DNA of 64,000 nucleotides from Gammaproteobacteria bacterium HGW-Gammaproteobacteria-1 (GCA_002840095.1 PGZL01000007.1:169375-233374), one strand, 5' to 3'; positions 21,356-29,313 are shown, counted from the stretch's first letter. Numbers and translations: made by a program. The notes: generated from the letters alone by a model not told the origin.

Positions 21356-22324
21356 ATGACAAATATCAAAAATTCCCCCGATCCTGCCGCCCCCGTCGTC
21401 GGCATCAGCGCCTGCCTGCTGGGGGAAAAGGTGCGTTTCGACGCCAACCACAAGCTGGACACCTACATCCGCGACACCCTCGGGGAATATTTCGAATTCG
21501 TCCCCGTCTGCCCCGAAGTCGCCATCGGCCTGGGCGTGCCCCGCCCCACCCTGCGCCTGGTGGGCGACCCGGCCCGGCCCCGCGCCGTCGGCGTGCTCGA
21601 TCCCGCGCGGGACGTCACCGCCGCCCTGGAGGACTACGGCCGGCGCATGGCCCGGGAACTGCCGCCCCTGGCCGGCTACATCCTCAAGAGCAAATCCCCC
21701 AGCTGCGGCATGGAGCGGGTCAAGGTCTACCAGGACAAAGGCGTGCCCAAACCAGGCCGCGGCCTCTACGCCCGCGAACTGATGACAGCCCGGCCGCTCC
21801 TGCCGGTGGAAGAGGAAGGCCGCCTCGGCGACCCGGTACTGCGCGAAAACTTCATCGAGCGGGTCTTCGCCTACCAGCGCTGGCTGCAACTGGAAGCCGC
21901 CGGCATCACCCCGGCGCGGCTGCTGGAGTTCCACTCCCGCCACAAACTGGTCCTCATGAGCCACGGCGCCGAATACTACCGCGCCCTCGGCCGCCTCGCC
22001 GCCCGCGCCGGCAGCGAACCCATCGCCCCCCTGGCGCAGGAATACATCCACGGCTTCATGGCGGCGCTGGCCCACCCCGCCACGCGCAAGCGTCACGCCA
22101 ACGTACTGCAACACCTCATGGGCTACCTGAAGAAACAGATCGACGGCACCGACAAGGCCGAGCTGCTGGAGATCATCGACGCCTACCGCCTGGACGAAGT
22201 GCCGCTCATCGTTCCCGTCACCCTGCTCAACCATCACTTCCGGCGCCATCCCAATGAATATGTGGCGCAGCAGATTTATCTGGCGCCGCATCCGCGGGAG
22301 TTGATGTTGCGGAATCATATTTGA
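21356..22324 (+). CDS. YbgA-like protein (DUF523 + DUF1722)
   Basis: The 322-residue protein has an N-terminal DUF523 domain (GISACLLGEKVRFDANHK, SKSPSCGME, about 12-160) and a C-terminal DUF1722/YbgA domain (LLEFHSRHKLVLMSHG to the end). Conserved Cys residues in SACLLG and SPSCG suggest metal or Fe-S binding. In several bacteria the two-domain protein sits with photolyase genes, which are not present here. The ATG at 21356 is preferred over 21344. Confidence 0.9.
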   Translation: MTNIKNSPDPAAPVVGISACLLGEKVRFDANHKLDTYIRDTLGEYFEFVPVCPEVAIGLGVPRPTLRLVGDPARPRAVGVLDPARDVTAALEDYGRRMARELPPLAGYILKSKSPSCGMERVKVYQDKGVPKPGRGLYARELMTARPLLPVEEEGRLGDPVLRENFIERVFAYQRWLQLEAAGITPARLLEFHSRHKLVLMSHGAEYYRALGRLAARAGSEPIAPLAQEYIHGFMAALAHPATRKRHANVLQHLMGYLKKQIDGTDKAELLEIIDAYRLDEVPLIVPVTLLNHHFRRHPNEYVAQQIYLAPHPRELMLRNHI

Positions 22325-22334
22325 CGGGGATACC

Positions 22335-22720
22335 GGTCCCCTGCGCCGGAGGGCGTGTGGTGCGCTATCGCACGCTGATTTAGGCGGGGGATTCCGTCCC
22401 CCTACTCCGGATTACTTTCTTTTGAGCGGCCGAAAAGAAAGTAACCAAAGCGTCGCTCCTGCGCATCCATGCGCCCGCGACATTAGTACGTCCCTGTACG
22501 TCAAAGGCCGCCCCGATGTCTCGCCGCTATCGCGGTCCCCTGCGTTGCTCGCCCAAAACGGGGTTTCGCCGACAGGACGTCCCTGTCCTGACGGCGAAAG
22601 ACGCGCCATCCATGGCGCGCCCCCTGCGGGCCTTAACCGTTTTGAGCTGCGCTACTCGGCGAGACAAAGGGGATGAAAGGCAAAGACGGCTCGCCTGGCG
22701 GCATCGCGCTGGATAAATCC
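22335..22720. repeat. Dispersed ~300-bp repeat, left boundary of the accessory island
   Basis: This copy is inverted relative to the one at 36.11-36.41 kb and to the partial copy at 1-165. Landmarks are TTTAGGCGGGGGATTCC, GGCCGCCCCGATGTCTCGCC, a perfect hairpin around CAGGACGTCCCTG, and a palindrome GGCGCGCCATCCATGGCGCG. It has an extra stretch of about 50 nt (about 22450-22503) not present in the 36-kb copy. ORFs here are translations of the repeat. Confidence 0.88.
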
Positions 22721-22851
22721 CAAAACCAGGCGGCCATATTGACCATATCAGTACGGCAACTATTCGAAGTCCCCAGGCCCTTGACTACGAAGGCTGAATC
22801 CACTCCTCACCCCACCTGTATCAAGTGATATCAGTCGACCGACCGACAGGG

Positions 22852-22879
22852 TTGATATACCGTCATTTTGCGGTATATT
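22852..22879 (+). promoter_or_regulatory. Strong sigma70-type promoter, candidate cassette promoter (Pc)
   Basis: TTGATA (22852-22857) and TATATT (22874-22879) each match consensus at 5 of 6 positions with a 16-nt spacer. It points into the cassette array and sits about 110 nt before the first core site, the position of Pc in an integron. Confidence 0.65.
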
Positions 22880-22935
22880 CGCCCAAGGGTCCCCGCCAAT
22901 GCAGGATGCAACCGCCCGAAAGAGAAAGAAAAATC

Positions 22936-23013
22936 ATGAAAGGGAACAATTCATCGGCCGCGATATCAGTCATATGGCCGTCTAATCATCGTTGGGCCCT
23001 CAGAAACGGATGA
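22936..23013 (+). CDS. 25-codon leader ORF crossing the first core site
   Basis: ATG at 22936 opens a 25-residue reading frame that runs through the GTTGGGC core site (22991-22997). It ends with a TGA overlapping the ATG of the first cassette gene (ATGA at 23010-23013). This layout resembles the short attI ORFs of class 1 integrons that boost translation of a first cassette lacking its own ribosome site. Its peptide has no recognisable domain. That it is translated is inferred from the overlap and from the lack of a good ribosome site for the cassette gene. Confidence 0.5.
   Translation: MKGNNSSAAISVIWPSNHRWALRNG
22991..22997 (+). other. Integron-type core site GTTGGGC (attI/first cassette junction)
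   Basis: GTTGGGC fits the GTTRRRY core consensus and is the exact reverse complement of the GCCCAAC box that opens the attC after the first gene, as expected for the two ends of one inserted cassette. No integrase gene lies to its left. Confidence 0.6.
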
Positions 23014-23387
23014 AGCTTCTTCCAACGCAAATAGATGAAGAGACCCTCTTTGGCTTTGGAAAAGAGGCGGTTGCGATGGTCATGCGCGGCGACTTCGAGG
23101 CATTGGCAAGCCGTTTTGGTTATGCCTTGGCGTGGGATCGAGAACCTGCGGTTGCATTGAAAGCTGATTATGAAAGGTCGGCTTCATCGCCCCTTAAGGC
23201 AAGACCCGGTGATGGGCTGTCGGTCGTGGTGAAGTACTTCAAACCAAACGATACCGGCCTCTTTGCGGTTGTTGAGTGTGCGATTCCTCTGGTCGAGGGA
23301 GCAGCGGTAGGCATGGATCTGATAGTTAGCGGCAACGGAGAAGAAAAGGACATTTCGGTGGAGGATGTCTATGGCCAAGTGTACTAG
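23010..23387 (+). CDS. Hypothetical cassette protein (DUF7668-like, tentative)
   Basis: The soluble 125-residue protein contains VVKYFKPNDTGLFAVVECAIPL and MDLIVSGNGEEKDISVEDVY, a pattern I loosely associate with the DUF7668 group of small uncharacterised proteins. No signal or membrane segment is seen. Its stop is followed immediately by an attC-like site (23388), so it is the gene of the first cassette. Its start overlaps the leader ORF. Codon use is less GC-biased than the flanking core. Confidence 0.75.
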   Translation: MKLLPTQIDEETLFGFGKEAVAMVMRGDFEALASRFGYALAWDREPAVALKADYERSASSPLKARPGDGLSVVVKYFKPNDTGLFAVVECAIPLVEGAAVGMDLIVSGNGEEKDISVEDVYGQVY

Positions 23388-23478
23388 GCCCAACAAGTTC
23401 TTTCAGGCCGACGCGCCGGACGCTACGCCTAAATGTCATGCAGCCGCAGCGGCGCGCGTCTGAAGAAAGACGCTGGGC
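23388..23478 (+). other. attC-like recombination site 1
   Basis: The R'' box GCCCAAC (23388-23394) and an R'-like box GCTGGGC (23472-23478, one base off GTTRRRY) enclose imperfectly pairing arms (TTCTTTCAGGCCGACGCGCC against GGCGCGCGTCTGAAGAAAGA). The extra unpaired bases in the left arm are typical of attC sites. Confidence 0.7.
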
Positions 23479-23487
23479 AAATCAATC

Positions 23488-23910
23488 ATGACATTGCGCG
23501 TTTACCAAATGTTGGTAATCGGAAGCCTTCTCCTATATGGGATCTGGTGCTTGTTGCCGTACACGGGATGGACCACTACTGAGGACGCGTTTGCCGCGCT
23601 TCAATACGCAGGCGCCGGCGCATGGAATTTTACCTGGCACCCGCTGTTCTCTATAACTGAATTTGCAATCCGTGCTGCGGCCACTCTTGGGATGTTTCTG
23701 CTGTTAACTTGGGGGCGCAGCCTGTTTGTCGTTTGGCTGGCCGCGGGCGTTGTTATCGGCCCATTCAGCGGCGTGGCAGTGGTTCCGGCGGTCGATAACG
23801 CAGTTGGATACCTGAGCACACTTATCGACGGGGCGCTGGTGGTACTTTCATTTGCCCCACCAATAGGTCGCCTGTACAGGATAGACGGACATGCCAAACA
23901 TAGCGCTTGA
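23488..23910 (+). CDS. Hypothetical membrane protein (cassette gene)
   Basis: The 140-residue protein is mostly hydrophobic, with helices around 7-27, 58-78, 80-102 and 108-128, so about four membrane spans. It starts 10 nt after attC-like site 1. I do not recognise the family. The end reads IDGHAKHSA. A degenerate attC-like stem may follow it (about 23893-23985), but the core boxes are poor. Confidence 0.7.
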   Translation: MTLRVYQMLVIGSLLLYGIWCLLPYTGWTTTEDAFAALQYAGAGAWNFTWHPLFSITEFAIRAAATLGMFLLLTWGRSLFVVWLAAGVVIGPFSGVAVVPAVDNAVGYLSTLIDGALVVLSFAPPIGRLYRIDGHAKHSA

Positions 23911-23990
23911 AACGACGCCGATATGTGTTCCGCTCCTTTCATGCTGTGGCAGCAGCACTGCTTCAGCTCTTTCGCTATAGGTATCAAGAC

Positions 23991-24404
23991 ATGCGATGTC
24001 TTTTTCTTATTTTCTGCATCACTCCGGGCGTGAGCGCGGCCGCACCAGCATGCATCCCGGCATTCGATGAGTTTCTTTCTAAGTTCGAGGCTAATAGATC
24101 ATTTCAAGAAGAGAACATAATCCTTCCGTTAAAGCATTCCTTTGTGGACGCGGGAGCCGAACCAGAGCCAAAAGTAATTGATATACCCCTCTCAAAGAGC
24201 GAGGTGGTCGAGCGCTTGGCGCCAGTATTCCCTTCGCAAGCAGATCAGAAGAAACTCCAGCTTGAGAAACTCATCATGAGCCCAAGACTGGATGGAAGAA
24301 TTGTTCAGTTACAGAAACCTGACACCGGACACTTGCTCATCTACCACTTCCAGAAAATCGGTGAGTGTTGGAAGCTGGTCGAGTTCGAGGATACATCAAT
24401 ATGA
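23991..24404 (+). CDS. Hypothetical secreted protein
   Basis: The 137-residue product begins MRCLFLIFCITPGVSAAAP, a short signal peptide, followed by a soluble domain ending in RIVQLQKPDTGHLLIYHFQKIGECWKLVEFED, written here only as a description of a beta-rich C-terminal half. It resembles periplasmic proteins with a SnoaL/NTF2-like or DUF4348-like ending, but I cannot place it. An earlier in-frame ATG at 23907 lacks a signal peptide and overlaps the previous gene. Confidence 0.65.
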   Translation: MRCLFLIFCITPGVSAAAPACIPAFDEFLSKFEANRSFQEENIILPLKHSFVDAGAEPEPKVIDIPLSKSEVVERLAPVFPSQADQKKLQLEKLIMSPRLDGRIVQLQKPDTGHLLIYHFQKIGECWKLVEFEDTSI

Positions 24405-24437
24405 ATACCCATAAACATCACCTCCGGTTGACTCTCC

Positions 24438-24507
24438 GATATTTGGGGTCAGAGTAAAAACTCGAAGACATTTGAAGTCATGGCTTTTTACTCTTACCCC
24501 AAATATC
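24438..24507. repeat. Palindromic element (GGGGTCAGAGTAAA type)
   Basis: Two 23-nt arms (24438-24460 and 24485-24507) are inverted with two mismatches around a 24-nt loop. The TTTGGGGTCAGAGTAAA text resembles terminal hairpins that accompany RAYT-like transposases in many Gammaproteobacteria. No transposase is inside, so this is a stand-alone miniature element between a cassette gene and its attC. Confidence 0.75.
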
Positions 24508-24578
24508 TACGGATCGAGATTAGGGGAGACCAATTTGCCCCAACCAAAGAAGATTCTTATTGCTGGTAAGGGAGACAG

Positions 24579-24668
24579 GTCTAACCACCAGCTGAACCCG
24601 ACGCCGGAAAGCGCAGTGGGCGCTTCGCGGAGGGCTCGGCAGCGGGGCGGGTTAGCGGTACGTTAGAG
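24579..24668 (+). other. attC-like recombination site 2
   Basis: GTCTAAC (R'', 24579-24585) and GTTAGAG (24662-24668) bound an imperfect palindrome containing GAACCCGACGCC and GGGGCGGGTTAGCGG. The R' box is the exact complement of the CTCTAAC that opens attC-like site 3, as expected when both belong to the same next cassette. This is the most canonical attC in the window. Confidence 0.82.
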
Positions 24669-24681
24669 GAAAAAGAAGAAC

Positions 24682-25167
24682 ATGCAGAGTAATGACATGA
24701 GCGTCACCGAATTGAAAACATTTGCTGGTTCCGGTGGCTACGAAACCATTTGGCACCCTTATCATGATGGGAGCACAAAGTTAGCTGGCTTTAACCGTTG
24801 GGCCGCGATCCTTGGTGTCCAGTGGTTCTTCTACCGAAAACTTTACATGTTTGGAGTAGGCGCGCTGATTGGAGATGTATTGCTACTCGGCGGAACGCCG
24901 CTCATTGCCACCGCAGCATTCGGCCCCAAAAATGGTGCGGGGATTGCCCTAATCCTGGGATGTTTGTTCCTTTGGAGGTCCATTCTTGGATTCGCGGCAA
25001 ACGTGCTCTATTACCGAAAGGCTGTAAAGACAATTAACGTCCTATCGGAGCTTAACGTAACCAATGAAGAATATTTGCAACGGCTTGCGACAGCAGGTGG
25101 GGTTAGCATTGGTGCAGTATTTGGCCTTCTCTTCGCCGGGATTCTTGCAAGATTCGCCCTTTCATGA
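24682..25167 (+). CDS. DUF2628-like membrane protein (cassette gene)
   Basis: The 161-residue protein has the FNRWAAILGVQWFFYRKLYMFG pattern of DUF2628 (only part of which is diagnostic), then helices around 60-80, 88-108 and 135-155. It starts 13 nt after attC-like site 2 and its stop is 55 nt before site 3. DUF2628 proteins are small inner-membrane proteins of unknown role, common in gene cassettes. Confidence 0.8.
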   Translation: MQSNDMSVTELKTFAGSGGYETIWHPYHDGSTKLAGFNRWAAILGVQWFFYRKLYMFGVGALIGDVLLLGGTPLIATAAFGPKNGAGIALILGCLFLWRSILGFAANVLYYRKAVKTINVLSELNVTNEEYLQRLATAGGVSIGAVFGLLFAGILARFALS

Positions 25168-25222
25168 GATCGAGACATGGAAGCGTTCCTAGCCGGATAT
25201 TTAAGCGTTCTCCTATCCGAAG

Positions 25223-25328
25223 CTCTAACTATCGGCTGCAGTCCGACCCGCAAACGCGGAGCAACTTCCATGTTCGTTTTTGCGCTCGACGCGCCGCTTT
25301 TGCGGGGCGGCTGAGCTCAGCGTTGCAC
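25223..25328 (+). other. attC-like recombination site 3
   Basis: The R''-like CTCTAAC (25223-25229) pairs with the GTTAGAG that starts this cassette at 24662. The arms CTGCAGTCCGACCCGCAAA and TTTTGCGGGGCGGCTGAG fold on each other. The R' box reads GTTGCAC (25322-25328), a looser fit to GTTRRRY. Confidence 0.7.
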
Positions 25329-25374
25329 CAAGAGCCCAAAGGAAAGCGCGGCGCAAATGGAAGCAGATAAACGC

Positions 25375-25575
25375 ATGAATAATACAACAGAGCGCCGTCC
25401 GTTCCTAAAGAGTCGCGCCTTGGTTGTGTTCTGGATCGTTTTCTGTGTGGTGATGGGCGGTGGTCGCGTGTGGCTGTGGTCTCAAGGAGTTGGGAATATT
25501 TACGGCCTCTACTTCGGGATCGCGTGGTTCATTCCAGTGCCATTCTTGCTCTGGGAGTACTTCCGCCGTGCATAA
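25375..25575 (+). CDS. Small two-helix membrane protein (cassette gene)
   Basis: The 66-residue protein has a charged N-terminus and two hydrophobic segments (about 15-37 and 42-60). The stop codon lies within the R'' box of the next attC-like site, a common cassette arrangement. An in-frame start at 25357 would add six residues. I do not recognise a family. Confidence 0.6.
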   Translation: MNNTTERRPFLKSRALVVFWIVFCVVMGGGRVWLWSQGVGNIYGLYFGIAWFIPVPFLLWEYFRRA

Positions 25576-25659
25576 CGAATACTTGAGCCCGACACCTTGG
25601 AAGCTCCGCCTCTCGCTTGGGCGTCTTGCAGTGGACGCAGGCCAAGAAACACGTTGGCC
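25570..25659 (+). other. attC-like recombination site 4
   Basis: GCATAAC (25570-25576) and GTTGGCC (25653-25659) enclose CTTGAGCCCGACACC and GGACGCAGGCCAAG, which pair imperfectly. The boxes fit the consensus less well than site 2, so it may be decayed. It begins inside the stop of the preceding gene. Confidence 0.6.
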
Positions 25660-25692
25660 CCACGACAACTTTCATCACATACAGAAACCATT

Positions 25693-26406
25693 ATGAATAA
25701 TTCCTATATTGCCAGCGTCATTCTATTGCTCATTTTATGCAGCACCACGGTAGCCAGCGCTGAATCGACATTCACCTTTGAGTCAGTAGTAACGCTCGAC
25801 GAAATGTCGTCTCTGATTCATGCGAAAGCACCGCTTGGCACTTCTCGCGCAAATATACGGCGCATGTTTGTGGAACAAGGGCGCGCAACACTAAAGATCA
25901 AGGCCGATGATCCTAGTATCGAGAAGTACGTCTACGATATCGATCTATGCCATTACTATATTTGGCGCTGGAACATATCGGCTGACTACGACGCCAGCGG
26001 TCAACTACGCCAAGCATACGTAAACGGGAACATTGTATTTTCGAACGGCCATCCAAAGAAGGTTGTTCCCAAGGTCGCGAAAGAAGGAAAAAAGGCGTCG
26101 ATATATCGGGTCCAACGCCCCAGGCCAGAAGCTTACAAGGGTGAGAGTTCGCTGGGGTTCTTACTCTTTGACCGCGACAGCGATCCGAGCACTACAGATG
26201 ATCAAGCCCTCGTTGGCGCCGGTCCCAGCCGTGCCGACCCAATGAATATGGGCAAGCTTATCGCCTATACAGACGTCGAGCCCTGGCGCTCTATTTTCGA
26301 CTTTGATGCTGCTGACCGCATCATGCCTTATCCGGGCAGTTGCGATGGAGTAGACATGCTGATGAGCGCACAGAAAAACAAAGTTGACGGAGGGATTAAT
26401 AAATGA
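25693..26406 (+). CDS. Hypothetical secreted protein
   Basis: The 237-residue protein starts with a signal peptide (MNNSYIASVILLLILCSTTVASA). The mature part has DLCHYYIWRWNISADYD and SIYRVQRPRPEAY, giving a mixed soluble fold I do not recognise. The end overlaps the next gene by 4 nt (ATGA). It follows attC-like site 4 by 33 nt, so it would be the gene of the fifth cassette, but I could not find a good attC after it. Confidence 0.7.
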   Translation: MNNSYIASVILLLILCSTTVASAESTFTFESVVTLDEMSSLIHAKAPLGTSRANIRRMFVEQGRATLKIKADDPSIEKYVYDIDLCHYYIWRWNISADYDASGQLRQAYVNGNIVFSNGHPKKVVPKVAKEGKKASIYRVQRPRPEAYKGESSLGFLLFDRDSDPSTTDDQALVGAGPSRADPMNMGKLIAYTDVEPWRSIFDFDAADRIMPYPGSCDGVDMLMSAQKNKVDGGINK

Positions 26407-27020
26407 CCAGTTGCTCGAAACTTAGTCCATCCGTCCACCGGCCGGGGCCGACGTCGGGGACGTTGTCGCCCCCCTCGGCAGCCAGGCAGTGCCGCTGCGC
26501 CGGCACAGCCATTCGATCACTCTTACTTACTACCCTGTTACTGATCAGTACACCCTACGCAGTCGCCGCCGATGTCGAATGCACGGAACGTCCAGAATGC
26601 TGGCCGGAAGGTAGTGCCATGCATACCGGGCTACTAAGGCGTCAAATTGAAGACAAATTGCGCAAGCAGCTGCAACAACGACATGAGGAACTCGTCGCCC
26701 TTATTTCCACCAAGCACGTCAACAATGGTACTGAGCACCTCGATGACCAGCGACTGGTAGAAGCTGTTCAAGCTCAGCACAAGTCATGGCATCAATTCAA
26801 GGACAATGAATGCGAGCTTATCGGCGCACTTTCTGGAGGCATGAGCACTTGGCAGTCCGCCAGGGCCGTAGAGTGCGAAATGAATCTGACAAGCCAGCGC
26901 CTGAGGCGAACACAGCACGCAATCCGATGCGTAAAGCGAATTGCACCTGAAGACCGTCAATTCAATCAACAAACTTGTCTGTACCAATTAGCCCCATTGG
27001 CGGTTCCACTTGAAAAGTAG
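26403..27020 (+). CDS. LprI-like (DUF1311) secreted protein
   Basis: The 205-residue product has an unusual Pro/Ser/Cys-rich N-terminal stretch (about 1-38), then a hydrophobic signal-like segment (SLLLTTLLLISTPYAVAA, about 39-56). The C-terminal half has the pattern of the lysozyme-inhibitor LprI-type domain: WHQFKDNECELIGALSGG, then ECEMNLTSQRLRRT and a last Cys pair. LprI-like proteins can inhibit lysozyme, but many are uncharacterised. The 26440-26520 DNA is much richer in GC than its surroundings, suggesting an inserted or misread start region. The true start may be internal. Confidence 0.7.
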   Translation: MTSCSKLSPSVHRPGPTSGTLSPPSAARQCRCAGTAIRSLLLTTLLLISTPYAVAADVECTERPECWPEGSAMHTGLLRRQIEDKLRKQLQQRHEELVALISTKHVNNGTEHLDDQRLVEAVQAQHKSWHQFKDNECELIGALSGGMSTWQSARAVECEMNLTSQRLRRTQHAIRCVKRIAPEDRQFNQQTCLYQLAPLAVPLEK

Positions 27021-27099
27021 CCCCAACCCACAGTCCCACCACACAGAAATCTGGACCGATTTGTTTACCATTAACTTGCAGTGACAACGGACATCCATC

Positions 27100-27384
27100 G
27101 TGGCCAAGTGCGTTATATGCAAATCCCCGGTGCCATTCTTGGCATACCTGAAATACCTGATCTCCAACAGGGCTTATCAATGCGCCAATTGCAAGACGAC
27201 CTATGACGACCATATTCTGCACAAAGGCGTTGTTGCCATATTCCTTGGCCTTCTCCTGTTTCACCGCATTCTGTTTGGGGACATGATTCACACCATGACG
27301 GATGCTGCTGTATTCGTTCTGGCATGGCTTTCATTGATCATGCTGGGCATATATCTGCATTACCGATATAAATTCAGGGGCTAG
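27100..27384 (+). CDS. Small zinc-ribbon membrane protein
   Basis: The 94-residue protein has CVIC (4-7) and CANC (28-31), a likely zinc ribbon, then two membrane helices (about 42-60 and 66-88). The start is GTG. The family is not recognised, but CxxC zinc ribbon plus two helices is common in small stress or membrane-quality proteins. Confidence 0.65.
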   Translation: MAKCVICKSPVPFLAYLKYLISNRAYQCANCKTTYDDHILHKGVVAIFLGLLLFHRILFGDMIHTMTDAAVFVLAWLSLIMLGIYLHYRYKFRG

Positions 27385-27413
27385 AGCTAGCTCAACCTGG
27401 ACGGGAGAACACT

Positions 27414-27905
27414 TTGATTCACCGCGAATCCAGAAATCGACTTGCAGAGGCACTAAGGCAATACTTGTCCGGACGCATCACGAACGATGAACTGGATGCT
27501 ATTGAAGTCGACTGGCGTGATCGCGGGGCCGTTGCTGTTAAAGAGATGGCCTGGCACCTGTATGACGACCTGCGCACCCATCATGTAGAAGGCAATCTCA
27601 CACGCGGTTCTGAAGAGAGAAGGACGGTCGCTCGCTGGATTGCGTTCTTGCACTCCGACAGGGAGTATCTATGGCCTGAGTATTCCTTCATGCAATTCGT
27701 GAATTGGCCCATGAACCTGCTGACTCTCGGCTGGTGGGGAAGAATGAAAAAGAGGAAGTGGGAGCAGTTTTTGGAGGCCGGGGATTTCAACGTATGGCCG
27801 TTCTGCACCAAGGAAGAGCTTGAATCTGTTTTACAAAAGCCGCAGCTTCTTGCAGGAAAACGCGTCCAACAAGACGTTCCGATAGACGCCGAATCCGACA
27901 AATAG
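27414..27905 (+). CDS. Hypothetical soluble protein
   Basis: The 163-residue helical protein contains WRDRGAVAVKEMAWHLYDDL and a Trp-rich middle (FVNWPMNLLTLGWWGRMKKRKW). The start appears to be TTG, with GGGAG upstream. I have no functional call. It converges with the lipoprotein gene at 28026. The gap between them holds a GGCGCC/GGCGCC stem but no T-run. Confidence 0.65.
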   Translation: MIHRESRNRLAEALRQYLSGRITNDELDAIEVDWRDRGAVAVKEMAWHLYDDLRTHHVEGNLTRGSEERRTVARWIAFLHSDREYLWPEYSFMQFVNWPMNLLTLGWWGRMKKRKWEQFLEAGDFNVWPFCTKEELESVLQKPQLLAGKRVQQDVPIDAESDK

Positions 27906-28025
27906 CGGAGTGCCGTGCCCGCCGCGATACGGCGCCCATGGGGCGCCCTATGACAGGATACTGTTGCGGAACACATAGGGCTCCTGTCCAGTTAGAACGT
28001 TCGCCATCTGAAGCTTTTATGCAGA

Positions 28026-28739
28026 TTATTTCAGAATGACACTGTCGGGCTTGAAGAATGAACCCAGCTCAGTCTTGGGGATAAGCACGGAGACGGGGCA
28101 ATCCGGTTCTCCGTGGATTGGTGGCAGCCCTCTCAGTTCTATGCCTTGAGCGGTAATTAATGCATTACGGGCGTTTTCAAATGGTGCGCAGCCTGAGATA
28201 TCCTCTTCCGGTAGTTTTCTCAGCTTCTCTTCCAGCAACTGATTGGCGAGTTCAATAAATCGCTTCTGAGATGTTGCATCAAGAAACTCCTCATTGACTG
28301 TCAGCGATGCGCCGGTTTCCAGATTGTAATTGGCGGTGCCAGAGGTGCTATCCGGTGATGGCATCGACTCGCACATCCAGGTCGCTTCGTAGTAGAAGCT
28401 AAGCGCGCGTCCGTTGCTGTAGATCGGTTCGGCCGTAAACGCCTGATCGCCTGGGCCCTGGCAGGAATATCTGTCGACCAACGCATCAATCTGTTTGTTT
28501 ACCGAATCGAGTGTCTTTTTTCCGGCTTGTATGAGTTGCGGGTAGGTAAGGGATGTTCCCCAGTAACCTACGGGAGATGAGGAGGAATCAAGCCGCTTCT
28601 CGACAGTAACAACCTTGAATTCATTACTCTCGGTAGCATTGGATGGTGAGTTACAAGAAGTACAGCCGGCCGCCATAACCAGTAGCAGGGCTTTGAGGCA
28701 TATTCTCTCTCTCGTGCTTATATTTCTGGATTCTTCCAC
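28026..28739 (-). CDS. Putative lipoprotein with DUF3298/RsiV-like C-terminus
   Basis: The 237-residue protein has a hydrophobic N-terminus ending MAAGCTSC, which offers a lipobox Cys. The mature domain contains NLETGASLTVNEEFLDA and ends CPVSVLIPKTEL, as in RsiV-like DUF3298 proteins, which include lysozyme-binding members. That link is tentative. Note that an LprI-like gene lies about 1 kb away. It is on the minus strand, opposite to the cassettes. Confidence 0.65.
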   Translation of the reverse strand: MEESRNISTRERICLKALLLVMAAGCTSCNSPSNATESNEFKVVTVEKRLDSSSSPVGYWGTSLTYPQLIQAGKKTLDSVNKQIDALVDRYSCQGPGDQAFTAEPIYSNGRALSFYYEATWMCESMPSPDSTSGTANYNLETGASLTVNEEFLDATSQKRFIELANQLLEEKLRKLPEEDISGCAPFENARNALITAQGIELRGLPPIHGEPDCPVSVLIPKTELGSFFKPDSVILK

Positions 28740-28776
28740 TATTCTCTTCCTTGAGTTTTTGCATACGGGCCAATAA

Positions 28777-29166
28777 TTATTGGCAATCGGTATCTGACTT
28801 CTTTTTCATGAAAATCAATTCAATAACCTGGATTTGGCCGTCATAATCCATAGCGAAACCGTCCGTAGCTTTGCCAAGTTGTTGACCAACTATCTGGGCG
28901 AATACTTCTTCGTGAGGTTCCGTGGTTAGCTTGCTGTATTTTTTCGCCATAAGCTCAAGCATTTTATCTGAGCCAGATACCCAATATACCTTTTCCCCGC
29001 CGCAAGGTTGGAAGCTGTTTGCTTCGTGCCCATAGATATAGTGCCCGGACAATGTCGAACCGTCGGCACCGGCTTGAATTGACGCCGCCGCTACGGAACC
29101 ACATGCCAGGGGAAGTGAATAGAGAAGAAGTGTAAGCAAATATCTGCTCGATCTTTTCGTATTCAA
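28777..29166 (-). CDS. Hypothetical secreted protein
   Basis: I place the start at a TTG (29166) because it gives a clear signal peptide (MNTKRSSRYLLTLLLYSLPLA) and follows AGGTGG. A GTG at 29232 would add a non-signal extension. The mature part has SGHYIYGHEANSFQPCGG followed by KVYWV, a pattern seen in NlpE/META-like envelope proteins, though I cannot assign it firmly. It is 37 nt upstream of the lipoprotein gene and probably co-transcribed. Confidence 0.6.
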   Translation of the reverse strand: MNTKRSSRYLLTLLLYSLPLACGSVAAASIQAGADGSTLSGHYIYGHEANSFQPCGGEKVYWVSGSDKMLELMAKKYSKLTTEPHEEVFAQIVGQQLGKATDGFAMDYDGQIQVIELIFMKKKSDTDCQ

Positions 29167-29245
29167 TTGCCCACCTGATTGCTGTCGACGGGTTTGCTCT
29201 TTCACCCTGCCGAGTATATCTCCGCGCTGCACATGATCGGTGATG

Positions 29246-29312
29246 GATTCCGGGGACAGTATACCGATACAGGCCGAGGCTTCCGGCCAATAGGTATACT
29301 GTCCCCGATTAC
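29246..29312. repeat. Palindromic element (GGGGACAGTATACC type)
   Basis: The arms CGGGGACAGTATACC and GGTATACTGTCCCCG are inverted around an inner GGCC/GGCC stem. It ends 2 nt before the stop codon of the XRE gene. Such GGGGACAGTATACC ends usually mark RAYT-like transposon termini. No transposase is inside. Confidence 0.8.
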
Positions 29313-29313
29313 C

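Noticed and set aside
22510-22716. Small ORFs in the dispersed repeat
   Set aside because: They are translations of the repeated hairpins, and the same text appears in the inverted copy at 36.2 kb on the other strand.
23893-23985. A further attC site after the second cassette gene
   Set aside because: Arms pair partly (GCTTGAAACGACGCC) but the core boxes (GCCAAAC, GCTATAG) fit the consensus poorly. Noted as possibly decayed only.
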